Assembly: GCF_040939455.1 (NCBI RefSeq)
Contig: NC_134106.1
Coordinates: 72,726,001 to 72,790,000, forward strand
Direction: 5' to 3'
Length of the DNA: 64,000 nucleotides
Origin: Microcebus murinus
Taxonomy: Eukaryota > Chordata > Mammalia > Primates > Cheirogaleidae
The notes beneath the pieces were generated by a model. It was not told where the DNA came from, did not search any database, and saw only the letters and a program-made list of their open reading frames with translations. Shown piece by piece: positions 1 through 52,434 of the stretch; position 1 is the stretch's first letter; each line of letters begins with the position of its first letter. Made by a program: the position numbers and the translations under genes.

Positions 1-375
1 GGCAGACAACACAAATCTCTCTTATCAAATCTCTCTTTTTTGATCAATGTCAGATAAAGGCTGCTGTTTCTAGTTCAGAGCCTTCTGTTTCTATATTAAT
101 TTAAGTTGTAGAGTAATTTTCTAGTTCTAGCATCTAGGGTAACTGATAGGGAATCTATGTTTTTGTTAGATGCAGATTTGAGGACTTAACTGTTTAAGAC
201 TTTAACATCTCAATATATCCTAATTTTAAAAAACTGCTGTTTACTACACAGGAATGCATTCATGTCAAATTTCACCTGTTCTTAACTTTTATACTAATTT
301 CCCTTGTCTTAGGACAAAATTAAAATAACCTCACTTAAAAAATTTTTTTTTCTTTTTTCTCTTTGCTATTTTTTT

Positions 376-713
376 TTTTTTTTTTTTTTGAGACAGAGTC
401 TCACTTTGTTGCCTAGCCTAGAGTGAGTGCCATGGTGTCAGCCTAGCTCATAGCAACCTCAAACTCCTGGGCTCAAGCAATCCTTCTGCCTCAGCCTGGG
501 CAGAGGCAGAGTAGCTAGGACTACAGGCATGCGCCACCATGCCCGGCTAATTTTTTCTATATATATTAGTTGGCCAATTAATTTCTTTCTATTTATAGTA
601 GAGACAGGGTCTTGCTCTTGCTCAGGTTGGTTTTGAACTCCTGACCTCCAGCAATCTGCCCGCCTCAGCCTCCCAGAGTGCTAGGATTACAGGCATGAGC
701 CACCATGCCCGGC
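376..713 (-). mobile_element. Alu, full length, with 17-bp target-site duplication
   Basis: Poly-T then gagacagagtctcac; both arms with the lemur-type linker. Flanked by ctctttgctattttttt at 359-375 and 714-730. Confidence 0.93.
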
Positions 714-859
714 CTCTTTGCTATTTTTTTGCACTTTCATTTTTTAGTGCCAATTAGATGACAAAACATCTCATTTTACAGTATTTTCATGTAGCTTTAT
801 GGGAAACACCTGTTTTCTTCATTATACAGGCTATTATATAATATATAGGCTGATAAATG

Positions 860-1100
860 AGAGCTAATAACAAGAACTAATGTTAACTGACACTTACTAT
901 ATGCCAGGTACAGTGTTAATTGAAACTTTACATGCATTATTTCATTTACACCTCAAAACAACCCAATCGACAGATATTAGAATTATCATCCTTATTTTAT
1001 CAGATCAAGGAATTGAGACACAGAGAAGTAGGGTGTGCCCAACCTAGTACATGGCACAACTGGGATTGGAACCCTGGCAATCTGACTTGAGTTTTTATGT
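860..1100 (-). mobile_element. MIR-like SINE remnant
   Basis: Contains 'ctatatgccaggtacagtgttaattg..tttacatgcattatttcattta..cagatcaaggaattgagacacagagaagt..ggcacaactgggattggaaccc', the reverse-complement hallmark of MIR-type SINEs. Confidence 0.7.
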
Positions 1101-1244
1101 TTGTCCATCATTCACAATATTGCCTCCCAAGATGTTTTATTTTCTATACTCCAATCACCTTTCCTTCATTTGAATTCTATTAATTTCAAATAAATAAATA
1201 AATAAAATGCACTATTTTTTTAAGCCAGGAATAATCACACTTAC

Positions 1245-40514
<39,270 letters not shown>

Positions 40515-40749
40515 CAGCGGCCCGCCCCGCGCGCGAGCATGGAGGCGCAGCCACCGGCGCCCGCCTCTCCCGCCGCTCGGAGCCCCCACCAGGGCGAGGA
40601 CGCGCTAAGGACTCTGCCGCCGCCCCGATGGCCTGGACAGCCAGCAGCGTTCCCCGGGCCACGTCTCAGCCCTGCCTCCGCCGCCGCCACCTGAGTGACA
40701 GCCTCCCTCGGACATCGCCCATTGAGCAAACTTTCTGCGCGTCTGTTCT

Positions 40750-40768
40750 CCAATTGGCTGCGGCCACT
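40750..40768 (+). promoter_or_regulatory. Near-match ER stress response element (CCAAT-N9-CCACT)
   Basis: The ERSE consensus is CCAAT-N9-CCACG (NF-Y plus ATF6/XBP1). Here CCAAT (40750-40754) is followed by exactly nine bases and CCACT (40764-40768), a single last-base mismatch. It sits about 240 bp upstream of the PERK start codon. Function is not shown; the last base is important for ATF6 contact in known elements. Confidence 0.35.
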
Positions 40769-41089
40769 GCCACTCCGTGGTCCCAGGCTGGACTTGCAGG
40801 GGAAGGCGGGCTTTTCCCGGTTGTCAACATCACGCTTACCAATTAAATCGTACTTTCGTGTCTGGAGCCCGTCCCTCTTCCGGACACAGTTACCAATGAG
40901 AAATCCCCTTCCCTGAAGCCTTCTTACTCGATTGGTGGTCTCTGCAGTTCCCGGACTACCCTTCCTGGAACAGATTGGCCCTGGAGGTGGTTGGCCTCGC
41001 CCCTCAAACCGAGGCGCTGGAGAAAACTTGAAGATCATTGGCGAAACTGGATGCCTCTCAAAGACCTGAGCTAACTGCTTCTTGATTGG
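40750..41089. promoter_or_regulatory. Cluster of CCAAT/ATTGG boxes (NF-Y type)
   Basis: CCAAT on the plus strand starts at 40750, 40839 and 40893; ATTGG (CCAAT on the minus strand) starts at 40753 (overlapping), 40931, 40974, 41037 and 41085. Apart from the overlapping pair, spacings are 38-89 bp. CCAAT is the NF-Y site. The outer boxes change orientation in the middle of the array, as expected if it serves two diverging transcripts, though that is inference. Confidence 0.6.
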
Positions 41090-41448
41090 TTGGAAGCGGC
41101 ACTTAATACGTGGCGGTTTCTGACTGTGAAGACGGTCCCAAGAGGAAGGGAAAGTGGGAGGCAAGTCCCTGGTGGCTGGGAGGCGGCAGACCTTAAAGGA
41201 GCTGCTGCTGTAGCTCTTCTAAAGTCTAGTCTATTTGGAAAGGCAAAAGCGGAGCAGGAAAACTAAGTGACCACACGACTTCCAGAAGTGGAAGCGGTAA
41301 GGCAGGTTCAGGAGATGATCGTATTTGTGGCGGTGACAGTGCTGAGAAGTACAGCTAGCTGGAGATGGCAGTGACCTACAGATAATCTAATCTGCCCGAC
41401 ACGCCTCCTGCCTCCTTTTTAACGGCAAGGAGCCCAGCGCCGGTGCAT

Positions 41449-41456
41449 TGACGTAG
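41449..41456 (+). promoter_or_regulatory. CRE/ATF-like site TGACGTAG
   Basis: One mismatch from the CRE palindrome TGACGTCA, at the outer edge of the CpG island. An isolated 8-mer, so only a candidate. Confidence 0.25.
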
Positions 41457-41521
41457 TTTGCATTGGTACAGCTAGTCACAAAATCATTACTTTAATTCGT
41501 GCCTTCTGACTCTGAACTGGC

Positions 41522-41752
41522 ATGGTCTGTACCTCACTGAAGGGCTCTACCAAAGAGACTGATGAAACTGCAAAAGGCGCAAGTGAAGAAGATTTGAATG
41601 TTCGGCTAAGGCATTTGCTACATTTAAATACAGCAGTTTAGGAGACCCAGGAGATTTTTGAGCAGATAAGTGAAACAATGAGAAGATACATCCCGCAGCA
41701 GTGTAGTCAGAACAGTATCAAAGATAAGACTAGATGGGAGGCTATTACCTGA
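41522..41752 (+). pseudogene. Coding-like stretch with one in-frame stop, parent unknown
   Basis: From ATG at 41522 the frame reads MVCTSLKGSTKETDETAKGA.., a charged helical composition (SEEDLNVRLRHLLHLNTAV). It is broken by TAG at codon 40, then continues ETQEIFEQISETMRRYIPQQ.. to TGA. The TAG could have been CAG. It looks like a fragment of a coiled-coil protein retrocopy, but I do not recognise the parent and it could be chance. Confidence 0.25.
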
Positions 41753-41848
41753 TCAAACCGGTGAAGATTTTTTTTTTTTTTTTTAAGATTTTGGCAATTC
41801 CGCCATCTGCATACAAACATGTCCTAATTTGTCTCCAAACAAAACAGG

Positions 41849-42110
41849 CCGGGGTCATTGTGGCTCACACTCATAAGTAATCCTACCACTCTGGGAGGCT
41901 GAGGTGAGAGGATTGTTTAGGCTCAGGAGTTCGAGACTAGCCTGAGCAAGAGTGAGACCTCCGTTTCCACTAAAAATAGATAAAATTAGCCGGGCTTAGT
42001 GGTGCATGCCTGCAGTCCCAGCTACCCGGAAGCCCAGGAGTTGGAGGTTACATTGAGCTACGATGACGCCACTGCACTCTACCCAGAGCAGCACAGTGAG
42101 ACTCTGTCTG
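41849..42110 (+). mobile_element. Alu, internally deleted
   Basis: ggccggggtcattgtggctcacac to gactctgtctgaac; lacks about 25 bp in the right arm. Confidence 0.9.
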
Positions 42111-42239
42111 AACAAAATAACCACAAGGAAACTGAGCACCCGTCCTCAACCCCCCACTCTTAAACCACAACAACAAAAAAAACCCACTTCCCCTTCTAGT
42201 TCCTACTACATTTCTTTGCTCTTCTGTATAGCAAAACAA

Positions 42240-42700
42240 TATTTGAAACTCTTTTGTTTTTGTCTTCTCCCATTCTCAAGCATAGCAGTGAGGCATTCAT
42301 ACCCTCAACTCCACCAAAACTGTTCTTGCTGAGGTCACCGATGCTAAATTCAAAGCACAATTCTTAGTCTTCGTTTTATGAGCTATATTTGATCCAGCAA
42401 CTCAAGGCTTTCCTGTGTGAAATACTTTTCACTGGTTTTCCTACTTTCCTAGAGTGCAGGTTATTACCCTCAGATGGTCCCCCAGTTCACTCAGGATAAA
42501 AGCCAAAGTCCTTACAATAGACTACAGGGTGCCATAGCGTCTAGCTCCCGTGACTTTTCTGATCTTGTTTCCCACTGTGTTCTGTGTTCATTCCATCCTG
42601 GTGACATTGGCCTCCTTGCTGTGATATAGCAGATCAAGCAAGTGCTACCTGGGGGATTTTCATTTGCCGTTTTCCCTGCCAAGGCAACTCTTCTTGGGTA
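42240..42700 (+). mobile_element. L2 LINE, part before the LTR insertion
   Basis: 'ccaccaaaactgttcttgctgaggtcaccgatgc', 'ttcactcaggataaaagccaaagtcc' are L2 ORF2/3' text. It continues after the LTR at 43086. Confidence 0.75.
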
Positions 42701-43085
42701 GATTAGTTTGCTAGGACTGCCATAACAACTACCACAGACTGGGGAGTTTACACAACAGGAGTTTATTTTCTCACAGTTCTGGAGGCTAGAAGTCCAAATT
42801 CAAGGTGTGGGCAGGGTTGAGTTCTTCTGAGGCCTCTCTCCTTGGCTTGTGGATGGCCACCCTCTTACTGCCTCTTCACATGGCTGTCCCTCTGTGCACA
42901 CTTGCTCCTAGGGTCTCCTGTTCTTATAAGAACACCATTTGGATTATGGCCCCACCTTAATGGTCTCATTTAAAATTAATCACTTCTTTAAAGATCTTAT
43001 CTCCAAATACAGTTATATTCTGAGGTGTTGAGGGTTAGGGCTTCAACATGTAAATTTTGAAAGGACACAGTTAAGCACATAATAC
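42701..43085 (-). mobile_element. Solo MaLR LTR inserted in an L2
   Basis: Reads as the reverse complement of an MST/MLT1-type LTR: 'gtttgctaggactgccataacaac..tattttctcacagttctggaggctagaagtcc..cttataagaacacc..ggccccacctt..ggcttcaacatgtaaattttg'. No internal viral genes. Confidence 0.85.
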
Positions 43086-43335
43086 CCAGATACCCACAGA
43101 TGTTGTTCAAGGCTTTGTTACCTTCCTAGTGAAGTCCCTCCTGACCACTTTATTTAAAACTAAAACCCCCACCACCTCCCTTCCTATGCTCCTGCTTTGT
43201 TTCTCTAAGTCCTTAAATACTATAATTTACATATTTGTTTTGTTTATTATCTGCCTCCCTACACTTGTAAGTTCTGTGAGGATTTGCTCATTGATATATT
43301 CTAAAAGCCTAATAAATATTTGTTGAATGAATACC
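43086..43335 (+). mobile_element. L2 LINE, 3' end after the LTR insertion
   Basis: 'agtgaagtccctcctgaccactttatttaaaac..taatttacatatttgttttgtttattatctgcctccctacacttgtaagttctgtgagg..cctaataaatatttgttgaatgaat' is the L2 3' terminus. Confidence 0.88.
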
Positions 43336-44254
43336 TGAGGACAGAGGAAAAGACATAAGTAGAAGGGAAGGGATCATAATTGCTGTAGACAGAGGGGGTG
43401 ATTAAGAAAGCAAGATCCCAGAAGCTTCTAGAGGAAAGGGAGAAGAAAATTAACACGGGATGAAAAATGATTGTTGACTAGCTATAATGGCCCATTTGAA
43501 ATTAGTTAATATATATATTCTAGTGGACCTACTCTTCATGGTTTTGTAACTTTTTCAAACTGTGATCATGGCATGAACAAGGCTATTGATCTAAGGTAAT
43601 GAAGGAGGACTCTGCTTAGCACCTGTAAATAAAGTGGAAGTTTTGTTCATTCACTTAACATTCAGGGAGTACCACATGGCCACCTGCAAGTAACGGGACT
43701 AAAGATGTGAACAAAACAGATATGGTCCCTGGCCTTCTGAAGCTTACTATCTCTATAGTTAGGGAGACAGACATTAATAATCACACATATATTATTAAAA
43801 CTAAGATAAGTCCTATGATGAAAAAGGCACAGGCAGAAGAGCACAGTCGTGGAAAATGCCAGCAAGGAGAGTCTAACTTTATGATCAGCAAAAAAACCAC
43901 ACAAATATTTCCATTTTGGAAAAAGAAAAAAATGCCTGAGTCAGGGCAGCTGACTGAGAAAATAACTTGAAGGAGGGAAAAGAGAGTCTGCCTGTCTAAG
44001 ACAACATGGAGCTTCATGGTATCTTCATGGAAGCTCTGGAATCTGAGTGCCTCGGGGAAGTGTAAGAAAGTGGCGACCAGGCATGAGACCTAGCCAGTGA
44101 GTCTGGGCCAGGAAAGAAGCTGGCACTTAGGTATCCTGAACCGAGGCTGCCCCAAACAACTAAGGTTCTAAAACTAAGCTTAGCACAAAAGGGCAGCAAA
44201 TGGTCTGAGATTTAGAAACAGTAGGTTCAACCCCTTAAAAGCCTATGTCTGTTG
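43336..44254. other. Intergenic, largely unclassified
   Basis: An old L2-like head (43640-43790, 'gaacaaaacagatatggtccctggccttctgaagcttac') is visible. Nothing else is recognised. Confidence 0.5.
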
Positions 44255-44640
44255 GGATTATGTTTGATTATAAATAGCAAAAAAACCTGCCGTGCAGTGG
44301 CTGAAACAAGTAAGAGGTTTATTTTTCTTCCTGACACGACAGCTCTACAGTGTTATTTAGACTTAGGCTCCTTCTGTTTTTCCAGGCTTCATGTATGACT
44401 TTTGTTCCTCGTGCTTGTCATCTCACAGTCTTGGGATGGCAACTCCAGCATTATTTCTTTATTACAGATAGGGAAAAGGGGAAGGACATGCAGCCACCTG
44501 AATTTGCCCCTCTCAAAGAGCTTTCTCAGAAACCTCACCAGGAGATTTCCACTGACATTTCACAGGCAAGACCATGCCAAATAGCCACTCCAAACTGCAA
44601 GGTAAGCACATTGCCACTTGAAACAAAATGGGAGTTCTGC
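44255..44640. mobile_element. Old unclassified interspersed repeat (MER type)
   Basis: 'gattataaatagcaaaaaaacctgccgtgcagtggctgaaacaag..' has the 'cataacaaac..cagtggcttaaaac' head seen also at 46085 and 48485. Class not determined from memory. Confidence 0.4.
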
Positions 44641-45380
44641 TAGTGAGGATGAAAGAGAGAATCTATAATCAGTTTTATTGAAGTGTAATACATGTACAAT
44701 AAACTGTACCTATTGAAAGTGTACACCTGGATGAGTTTTGACAGATGTATACACCATAGTCAAGATATAGAACATTCCCATCACCCCAAGAGCTTCCTCA
44801 TGTCTCTTTGTAGTCAATCCTTCCTTCTACCCTTGGCCCCAGGGTAATTGCTGATCTGTTTTCTGACACAATAGATTAGTCTACATTTTCTAGAATATTT
44901 AATAAATGTAATCATACGATATATACTCTTTTGTGTCTGGCTTCTTTCTGGCAATATAATGTTTTTAAATGCATGCATGTTGTTGCACATAGCAGTACTT
45001 TGTTCCTTTGTACTGTAGAGTAGTATTCTTTTGTATACATGCCATATTAGTTTATCCATTCACTTGGTGGTGTGCATTTAGGATATTTCCAATTTGGGGC
45101 TATTACAAATAAAGCTGCTGCTAACATTAATGTACAAGTCTTTGTGTAAATGTAGGTTTTTATTAATATTTCTCTTGGGTAAATGCCTAGAAGTGGAATA
45201 ATTGGCTCATATGGTAGATGCATGTTTAACTTTGTAAGAATCTGCCGAGCATTTTCCCAAAATGAGGCACCATTTTACACTTCCATCAGTGGTGTACGAG
45301 AGTTCAAGTTGTTCTGTGTCCTCACCACCATTTGGTAAATGTCAGTCTTTTTAATTTTAGCTGTTTTAGTAGGCATGTGA

Positions 45381-45528
45381 AGGCAGGTGTGGTGACTCAC
45401 ATCTGTAATCCCAGCACTTTGGGAGGCTAAGGCAAGAGGATGGCTTGAGGGCAGGAATTCGAGACCAGCCTGGTAACATAGGGAGTCTCCCTTTGTACAA
45501 ATAATAATAATAACAATAATAATAAAAG
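45381..45528 (+). mobile_element. Free left Alu monomer (FLAM-like) with (AAT)n tail
   Basis: ggcaggtgtggtgactcacatctgtaatcccagcactttgggagg to cctttgtacaaataataataataac. It retains the 'cccagcactttgggagg' form rather than the lemur 'cctagcactctgggagg'. Confidence 0.85.
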
Positions 45529-45601
45529 TAGATATGTGATGGTATTTCACTGTGGTTTTGGTTTGCATTTCCCTGATGACTATTGATTTTGAGCATCTTT
45601 T

Positions 45602-45945
<344 letters not shown>

Positions 45946-46084
45946 TGATTTTGAGCATCTTTTAATGTGCTTCTCGGACATTTGTATATCTTCTTTTGTG
46001 AAATGGGTATTCCAAGTCTTTATAAAGAGGAATTTCTTTGGGAAGGCACTCTGAAGAGTTTACCACACAGTGAAATTTGTAGTG

Positions 46085-46480
46085 TTGTATCAGTTAGCCA
46101 TTGGCAGTACAGTGTTGTGTAAGAAACCATCCCAAAATTCAGTGGCTTAAACTACAAAAATCTACACTTTCACACCCTTCACCTGGGAGTTGCCTGGTCT
46201 AGCCAGAGCATGATTTTTTATGGCAAAGGCAGAAACACAAGAAAGCTGAGTAGAAACATACAGGGAGTCTTATGACTATGATCATAACTGGATTACTTAC
46301 TGCTGGAGCACTATTGACTAAAGCTAGGCACATCACCAGGACCAACATCAATGAGGCAGGCAAGCATGTCCTGCAGCTAGTGATAGAAGCTGCAAAGTCA
46401 CATGACAAAAGGCATGGACCAAAAATGTAACCTACCACAGTGCTATGGCAATAATCAGTTGTATCTGTGCCTGAATCTAG
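46085..46480. mobile_element. Old unclassified interspersed repeat
   Basis: 'tatcagttagccattggcagtacagtgttgtgtaagaaaccatcccaaaattcagtggcttaaac' to 'gtcacatgacaaaaggcatgg'. Same loose family as 44255 and 48485. Confidence 0.45.
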
Positions 46481-46514
46481 CATGAACAATTGCTTTAAGG
46501 CAATGCACACAATG

Positions 46515-47345
46515 AAACACCACTCCATAACGGTTAGAGTATATCAAGTGCTGATGAGGATATAGTAGAGCAGTTGGAATTCTTATATATTGCTGGTCAA
46601 AAGGTAAAATGGTACAACATACATGTCCAAAATACAAATGATATTTTGGAAAGAGTTTGGCAATCTCTATTTCAGTTAAACATACGCTTACCATATGACC
46701 CAACAATCCCACTCTTAGGTTTTTTTCCTAAGAGAGATTAGAACATTTATCTACACAAAGGCCTATATGCAAATCTTCATAGCAGCTTTTTTCATAATTG
46801 ACAAGAACTGGAGATACTATAACAAATATCTATCAACTAGTGAATAGAGAAATTGTAGTGTATCCATATGCTGGAATACTACTCACCAATAGGAAAGAAC
46901 AAGCTACTGATAACATGAATGACATGGGCACATTTCAAAAGCATTGCACTAAGTGAAAGAAGCCAGAAACAAAAAGACTATATACTGTATGATTCCATCT
47001 GTATGGCATCTGGAAGAAACTATAGTGATGACAAAAAAACCAAACTAAAAAAAAAAAAAGAAAAGAAACAAACACCCCAAAACAACAACAAAAAAATCCC
47101 CAAACAAACAAAAAATAAAAGTAAAAGAATAAACTATAGTGATGAAGGGGATGAAATTAACTACCGAGGGACACAAGGGGCCTTTGTTAGGGTGATGGAA
47201 ATATTCCAAATCTTATTTGTTGTGGTGGTTATGCAAGTATATAAGTCTGTCAAAACTCTTGGAATTCTACAACTAAAAAGTGTGACTTTTACTGTATATA
47301 AACCATACCTTAATAAACCTGACTTAAAACAAACAAGCAAAAAGC
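46515..47345 (+). mobile_element. Old L1 3' end
   Basis: 'catatgacccaacaatcccactcttagg', 'atgcaaatcttcatagcagcttttttcataat', 'tggaatactactcaccaataggaaagaac', 'ctaagtgaaagaagccagaaacaaaaagac' are L1 ORF2 end and 3' UTR; an A-rich block at 47047-47130 interrupts it. Confidence 0.88.
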
Positions 47346-47761
47346 AATACAGACTTTCTTCCACTTTGCCCTGAAAAGGGCAGGAAGATTTGAAAATTGG
47401 GATTTTGTTTGCAAACTGTAATTTCAAAGATTCTCAGCCAGTTAGGTGACAAGACAGACACACAAAATTATATGTGGCTTGGTTTGATATGACATATGAC
47501 ATGTAAATAAAGAGTTTGGGGGTGCAACTTTCTTAAGCATTAGCAGTTGTTTGGAAAACAAGGATGGCAAGAGGAGCTCAGGTGGTTCTGATTAGGGAAC
47601 GCAGCGCTCATAACAACAAGCCTGCTCTTCTGGCAGCTGTTTCAACCTTTAAAAGGATGGTTACAGTTGGGGGCCTGTGTAAAAAAGGTCTGGGATTCCG
47701 AGAAATCCAGCCTAAAGACAACGGGTTGTTGCAGGCTGTAGCGAGGAAGCAGTTTATCACT

Positions 47762-47880
47762 GTTTCATAAAGTGTGGTCCTGGACTGACTTAATCAGAAG
47801 TTCTGGGATTGGGTCCAAGAATCTGCAGTTTTAACAAACTCCCTAGGATATTCTTATGCATACTAAAGTTGGAGAAACAT
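47762..47880 (+). mobile_element. MER5A-type MITE
   Basis: 'ataaagtgtggtcctggactgac..atcagaagttctgggattgggtccaagaatctgcagttttaacaaactccctagg' is MER5A-like. Confidence 0.75.
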
Positions 47881-48484
47881 GGTGGCTTGGAGTTAGTATA
47901 TTTGTTAAATTGTGGATTTTGCGAAATTCACAATTTTTCTGCATACTTATAATTTATTTACATGTGTATAGCTTATATCAGGGATTCTTGACATTGAAGT
48001 GTTACTCAAGCATCCACTACCCCTCCCACCAACCCCTCCAATTAAAAGGGCTTAAATTTCTCCTTTTTAACGTACTAGAAAATTCTTCCTGGCCATTGCA
48101 AGTTCATCTCAGCTGTCTGAAGCTCAACTGTGGGCCATGGCCACTTCACTGTAGCCACTGCCTGGAACTCCTGGATACAGCTCCTAATTAGGTAACTGCT
48201 CTTACCCACAGCTTCTAGCCAGACTTTATTCTCTATACCCACCACATGAGACTGCATGTGCATATCAAACTTTGCCAAAATGATGGGCTAATTAGAGAGG
48301 AAGGAACCCCCCAAATTAAACCTGGCCTAGGAAGACTCCTCATATGTATGTCTCTCTTCCTAACCTGGTTCTCCTGCCCTCATATTCCTCTGTCCTGGAC
48401 ACACCTACTGTCACTTCTTTTCACCTTCTCACTCACAGAAATCAGTCTCAGCCCGACTCACTGCCTCCTCCATTGTTTTGGTCA

Positions 48485-48890
48485 GCTATTGACATAATAA
48501 TTCTTCATAACAAGGAACCCTCAAACTCAGTGGCTTGACAATAGTAATGTATTTGTCTTCACACATCTGCATGTCAGTTGGCGTTAAGCTCCAAACTAAA
48601 GTGGATCCAGGTCTACTCTACTGGTCTCTCATCCTCCTTAAGAGAATGGGCTACCTGGGGCATATTCTTCTCGTAGCACTAATAGAAACACAAGAGGGCA
48701 AGGCCCACCACACATGCATATTTCAAATCTCTGCTTTTATATGTCTGCTAAGATCCCCGTTGCCAAAGTACACCACAAAGCAAAGTCCGAAGTGTACAGA
48801 GGGTTGGAAAGCACACTCCACACACCACAAGGCGATGGATGGAGTGTGAATGTGTATTACTACCCCAAGAGAGAGAAGCGTTGTGACCAT
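48485..48890. mobile_element. Old unclassified interspersed repeat
   Basis: 'agctattgacataataattcttcataacaaggaaccctcaaactcagtggcttgacaatag' then 'tctgcatgtcagttgg..caagagggcaaggcccaccacac'. Class not assigned. Confidence 0.45.
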
Positions 48891-48899
48891 TCACTCAGT

Positions 48900-50478
<1,579 letters not shown>

Positions 50479-51103
50479 AAGTAATGCTATTTTAATTATC
50501 ACAAGCAGCTGAGAAAAAAATAAGCTACATATTTATATAGAAAAGATTCCTTCCTGGTGTTTATAGCTCTTTTAGAATTTGTCTAGCAGGTTTTCTGGTC
50601 CTCACCAGAAGACGACCCCCAAGCAAAAAAAAAAAAAAGTTTCATTCCTACCTAATAAATACCAAAAGACTGGTGTCCTCTAAGAGCAAGTAAGTGTTCC
50701 ATAGTGGTTCAAATAAAGAAAGTGGTAGGAGAATAAAGTCCTCACACAGCATTTAGTTTTGTAACTGGGCCAGATTGAAAACAACCTGTATCTTAGCTGT
50801 CAATGTTCTATTTGCTTCCAGCGTTGTCTTATAGTTTCATTAAATTATTATCTGTTGGGCATCTGCTCCCAGTTCTGACATAGTACCTGGTTTTACACCA
50901 CATATCCCACTGAGATTGACTGTAGAGTTAGATTAAAATAAAAACTCTTTGAAAGTGTCAAAGAGCAACCAAGGCATCCAGGACTTGAGGGGCTAAGAAT
51001 GAGAAAGAAAGAAAAAGCAATAAGACCATTTTCCCCTTGAGACATTTGCTGAATTATAAGCAAGAAGTGCACAGTCTAGAGACCATGTAGAAAGGTGCAA
51101 CTT

Positions 51104-51433
<330 letters not shown>

Positions 51434-51844
51434 ATTGCTGAAAAGTAAAGCTGATATTCCACCCTACTTTTCTCATCAAGGCATTTGCTGATTCCTAAGC
51501 CATGCAGGTTAGAGATCAAATACTCAAGTAGAAAGAGTCAGATAAGAGGCCAAAAAGTGAAACAGTCTTCTTGTGCTAAGGAATAAAAATTTAGAGGTCA
51601 AATCTAGCAAGGAGTCAGAGCTCTGAAAAATATCTCCAGGCTTTCAGTTGAGATTTCTGATGGACTACAGATAAAAGTAAGGGAAAAGTGGAAAAACCCA
51701 AAATTCAGCCTCAAAGTGCCACATTTCCTAATTGGATTAGAGTGACTTGCCTGGCCCTACTCTGTCTACCAGAAGAAAATTAAAAATTATCTCTGGAGAA
51801 GGAAAACATCACATAGAACATCTATGGGTTTTTGTTGTTGTTGT

Positions 51845-52163
51845 TTTTGAGACAGAGTCTTAGTCTGTTGCCTGGGCTAGAGTGGCGTGGTGTCAGCCTA
51901 GCTTACAGCAACCTCAAACTCCTGGGCTCAAGCAATCCTCCTGCCTCAGCCTCCCAAGTAGCTGGGACTACAGGCATGTGCCACCATGCCTGGCTAATTT
52001 TTTTTCTATATATTTTTAGTTGGCCAATTAATTTCTTTCTATTTTTAGTAGAGACGGGGTCTTGCTCTTGCCCAGGCTGGTTTCGAACTCCTGACCTTGA
52101 GCGATCCTCCCGCCTTGGCCTCCCAGAGTGCTAGGATTACAGGTGTGAGCCACCGCACCTGGC
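51845..52163 (-). mobile_element. Alu, lemur type
   Basis: tttgagacagagtcttagtctgttgcc to gagccaccgcacctggcc. Flanks catctatgggttttt / catctacaggttttt fit a diverged duplication. Confidence 0.92.
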
Positions 52164-52434
52164 CCATCTACAGGTTTTTATATACAATGTCTAACAGTCA
52201 AACAAAAGTCTACAAGTCATGTCAATAAACAGAACCAAGTGATAGAAAATCAAAACAAAAAAACAGAAACGGATCAGATCCACAGGAGATCGAAATGTTG
52301 ATGTTATCAAACATAGCCTATAAAATAATGATTTATATCCTTAAAAAGTAGATAATTTTATCAAAGACCTGGAATCTATTTTAAAAAAATCAAAGTGAAA
52401 ATTTTAGAACTTAAAGATAATTAATTGTTATACC

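Larger units (their letters stand above)
1..1244 (-). other. EIF2AK3: EIF2AK3 intron 8 (left part)
   Basis: Intronic sequence downstream of exon 8, cut by the window edge. It holds one Alu (376-713) and a MIR-like repeat (about 860-1100); the rest shows no recognisable feature. Confidence 0.85.

Noticed and set aside
40515..40589. N-terminal extension of PERK by 25 codons
   Set aside because: The upstream in-frame codon is GTG, not ATG, and the known protein begins MER at 40514.
46919..47374. 151-codon plus-strand frame
   Set aside because: Falls inside an old L1 3' UTR with an A-rich block (Lys-rich translation); not a gene.
47564..47770. 68-codon frame MARGAQVVLIRERS.. as a small gene
   Set aside because: No homology recognised; short and ends in a MER5 element. 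No promoter or splice evidence.
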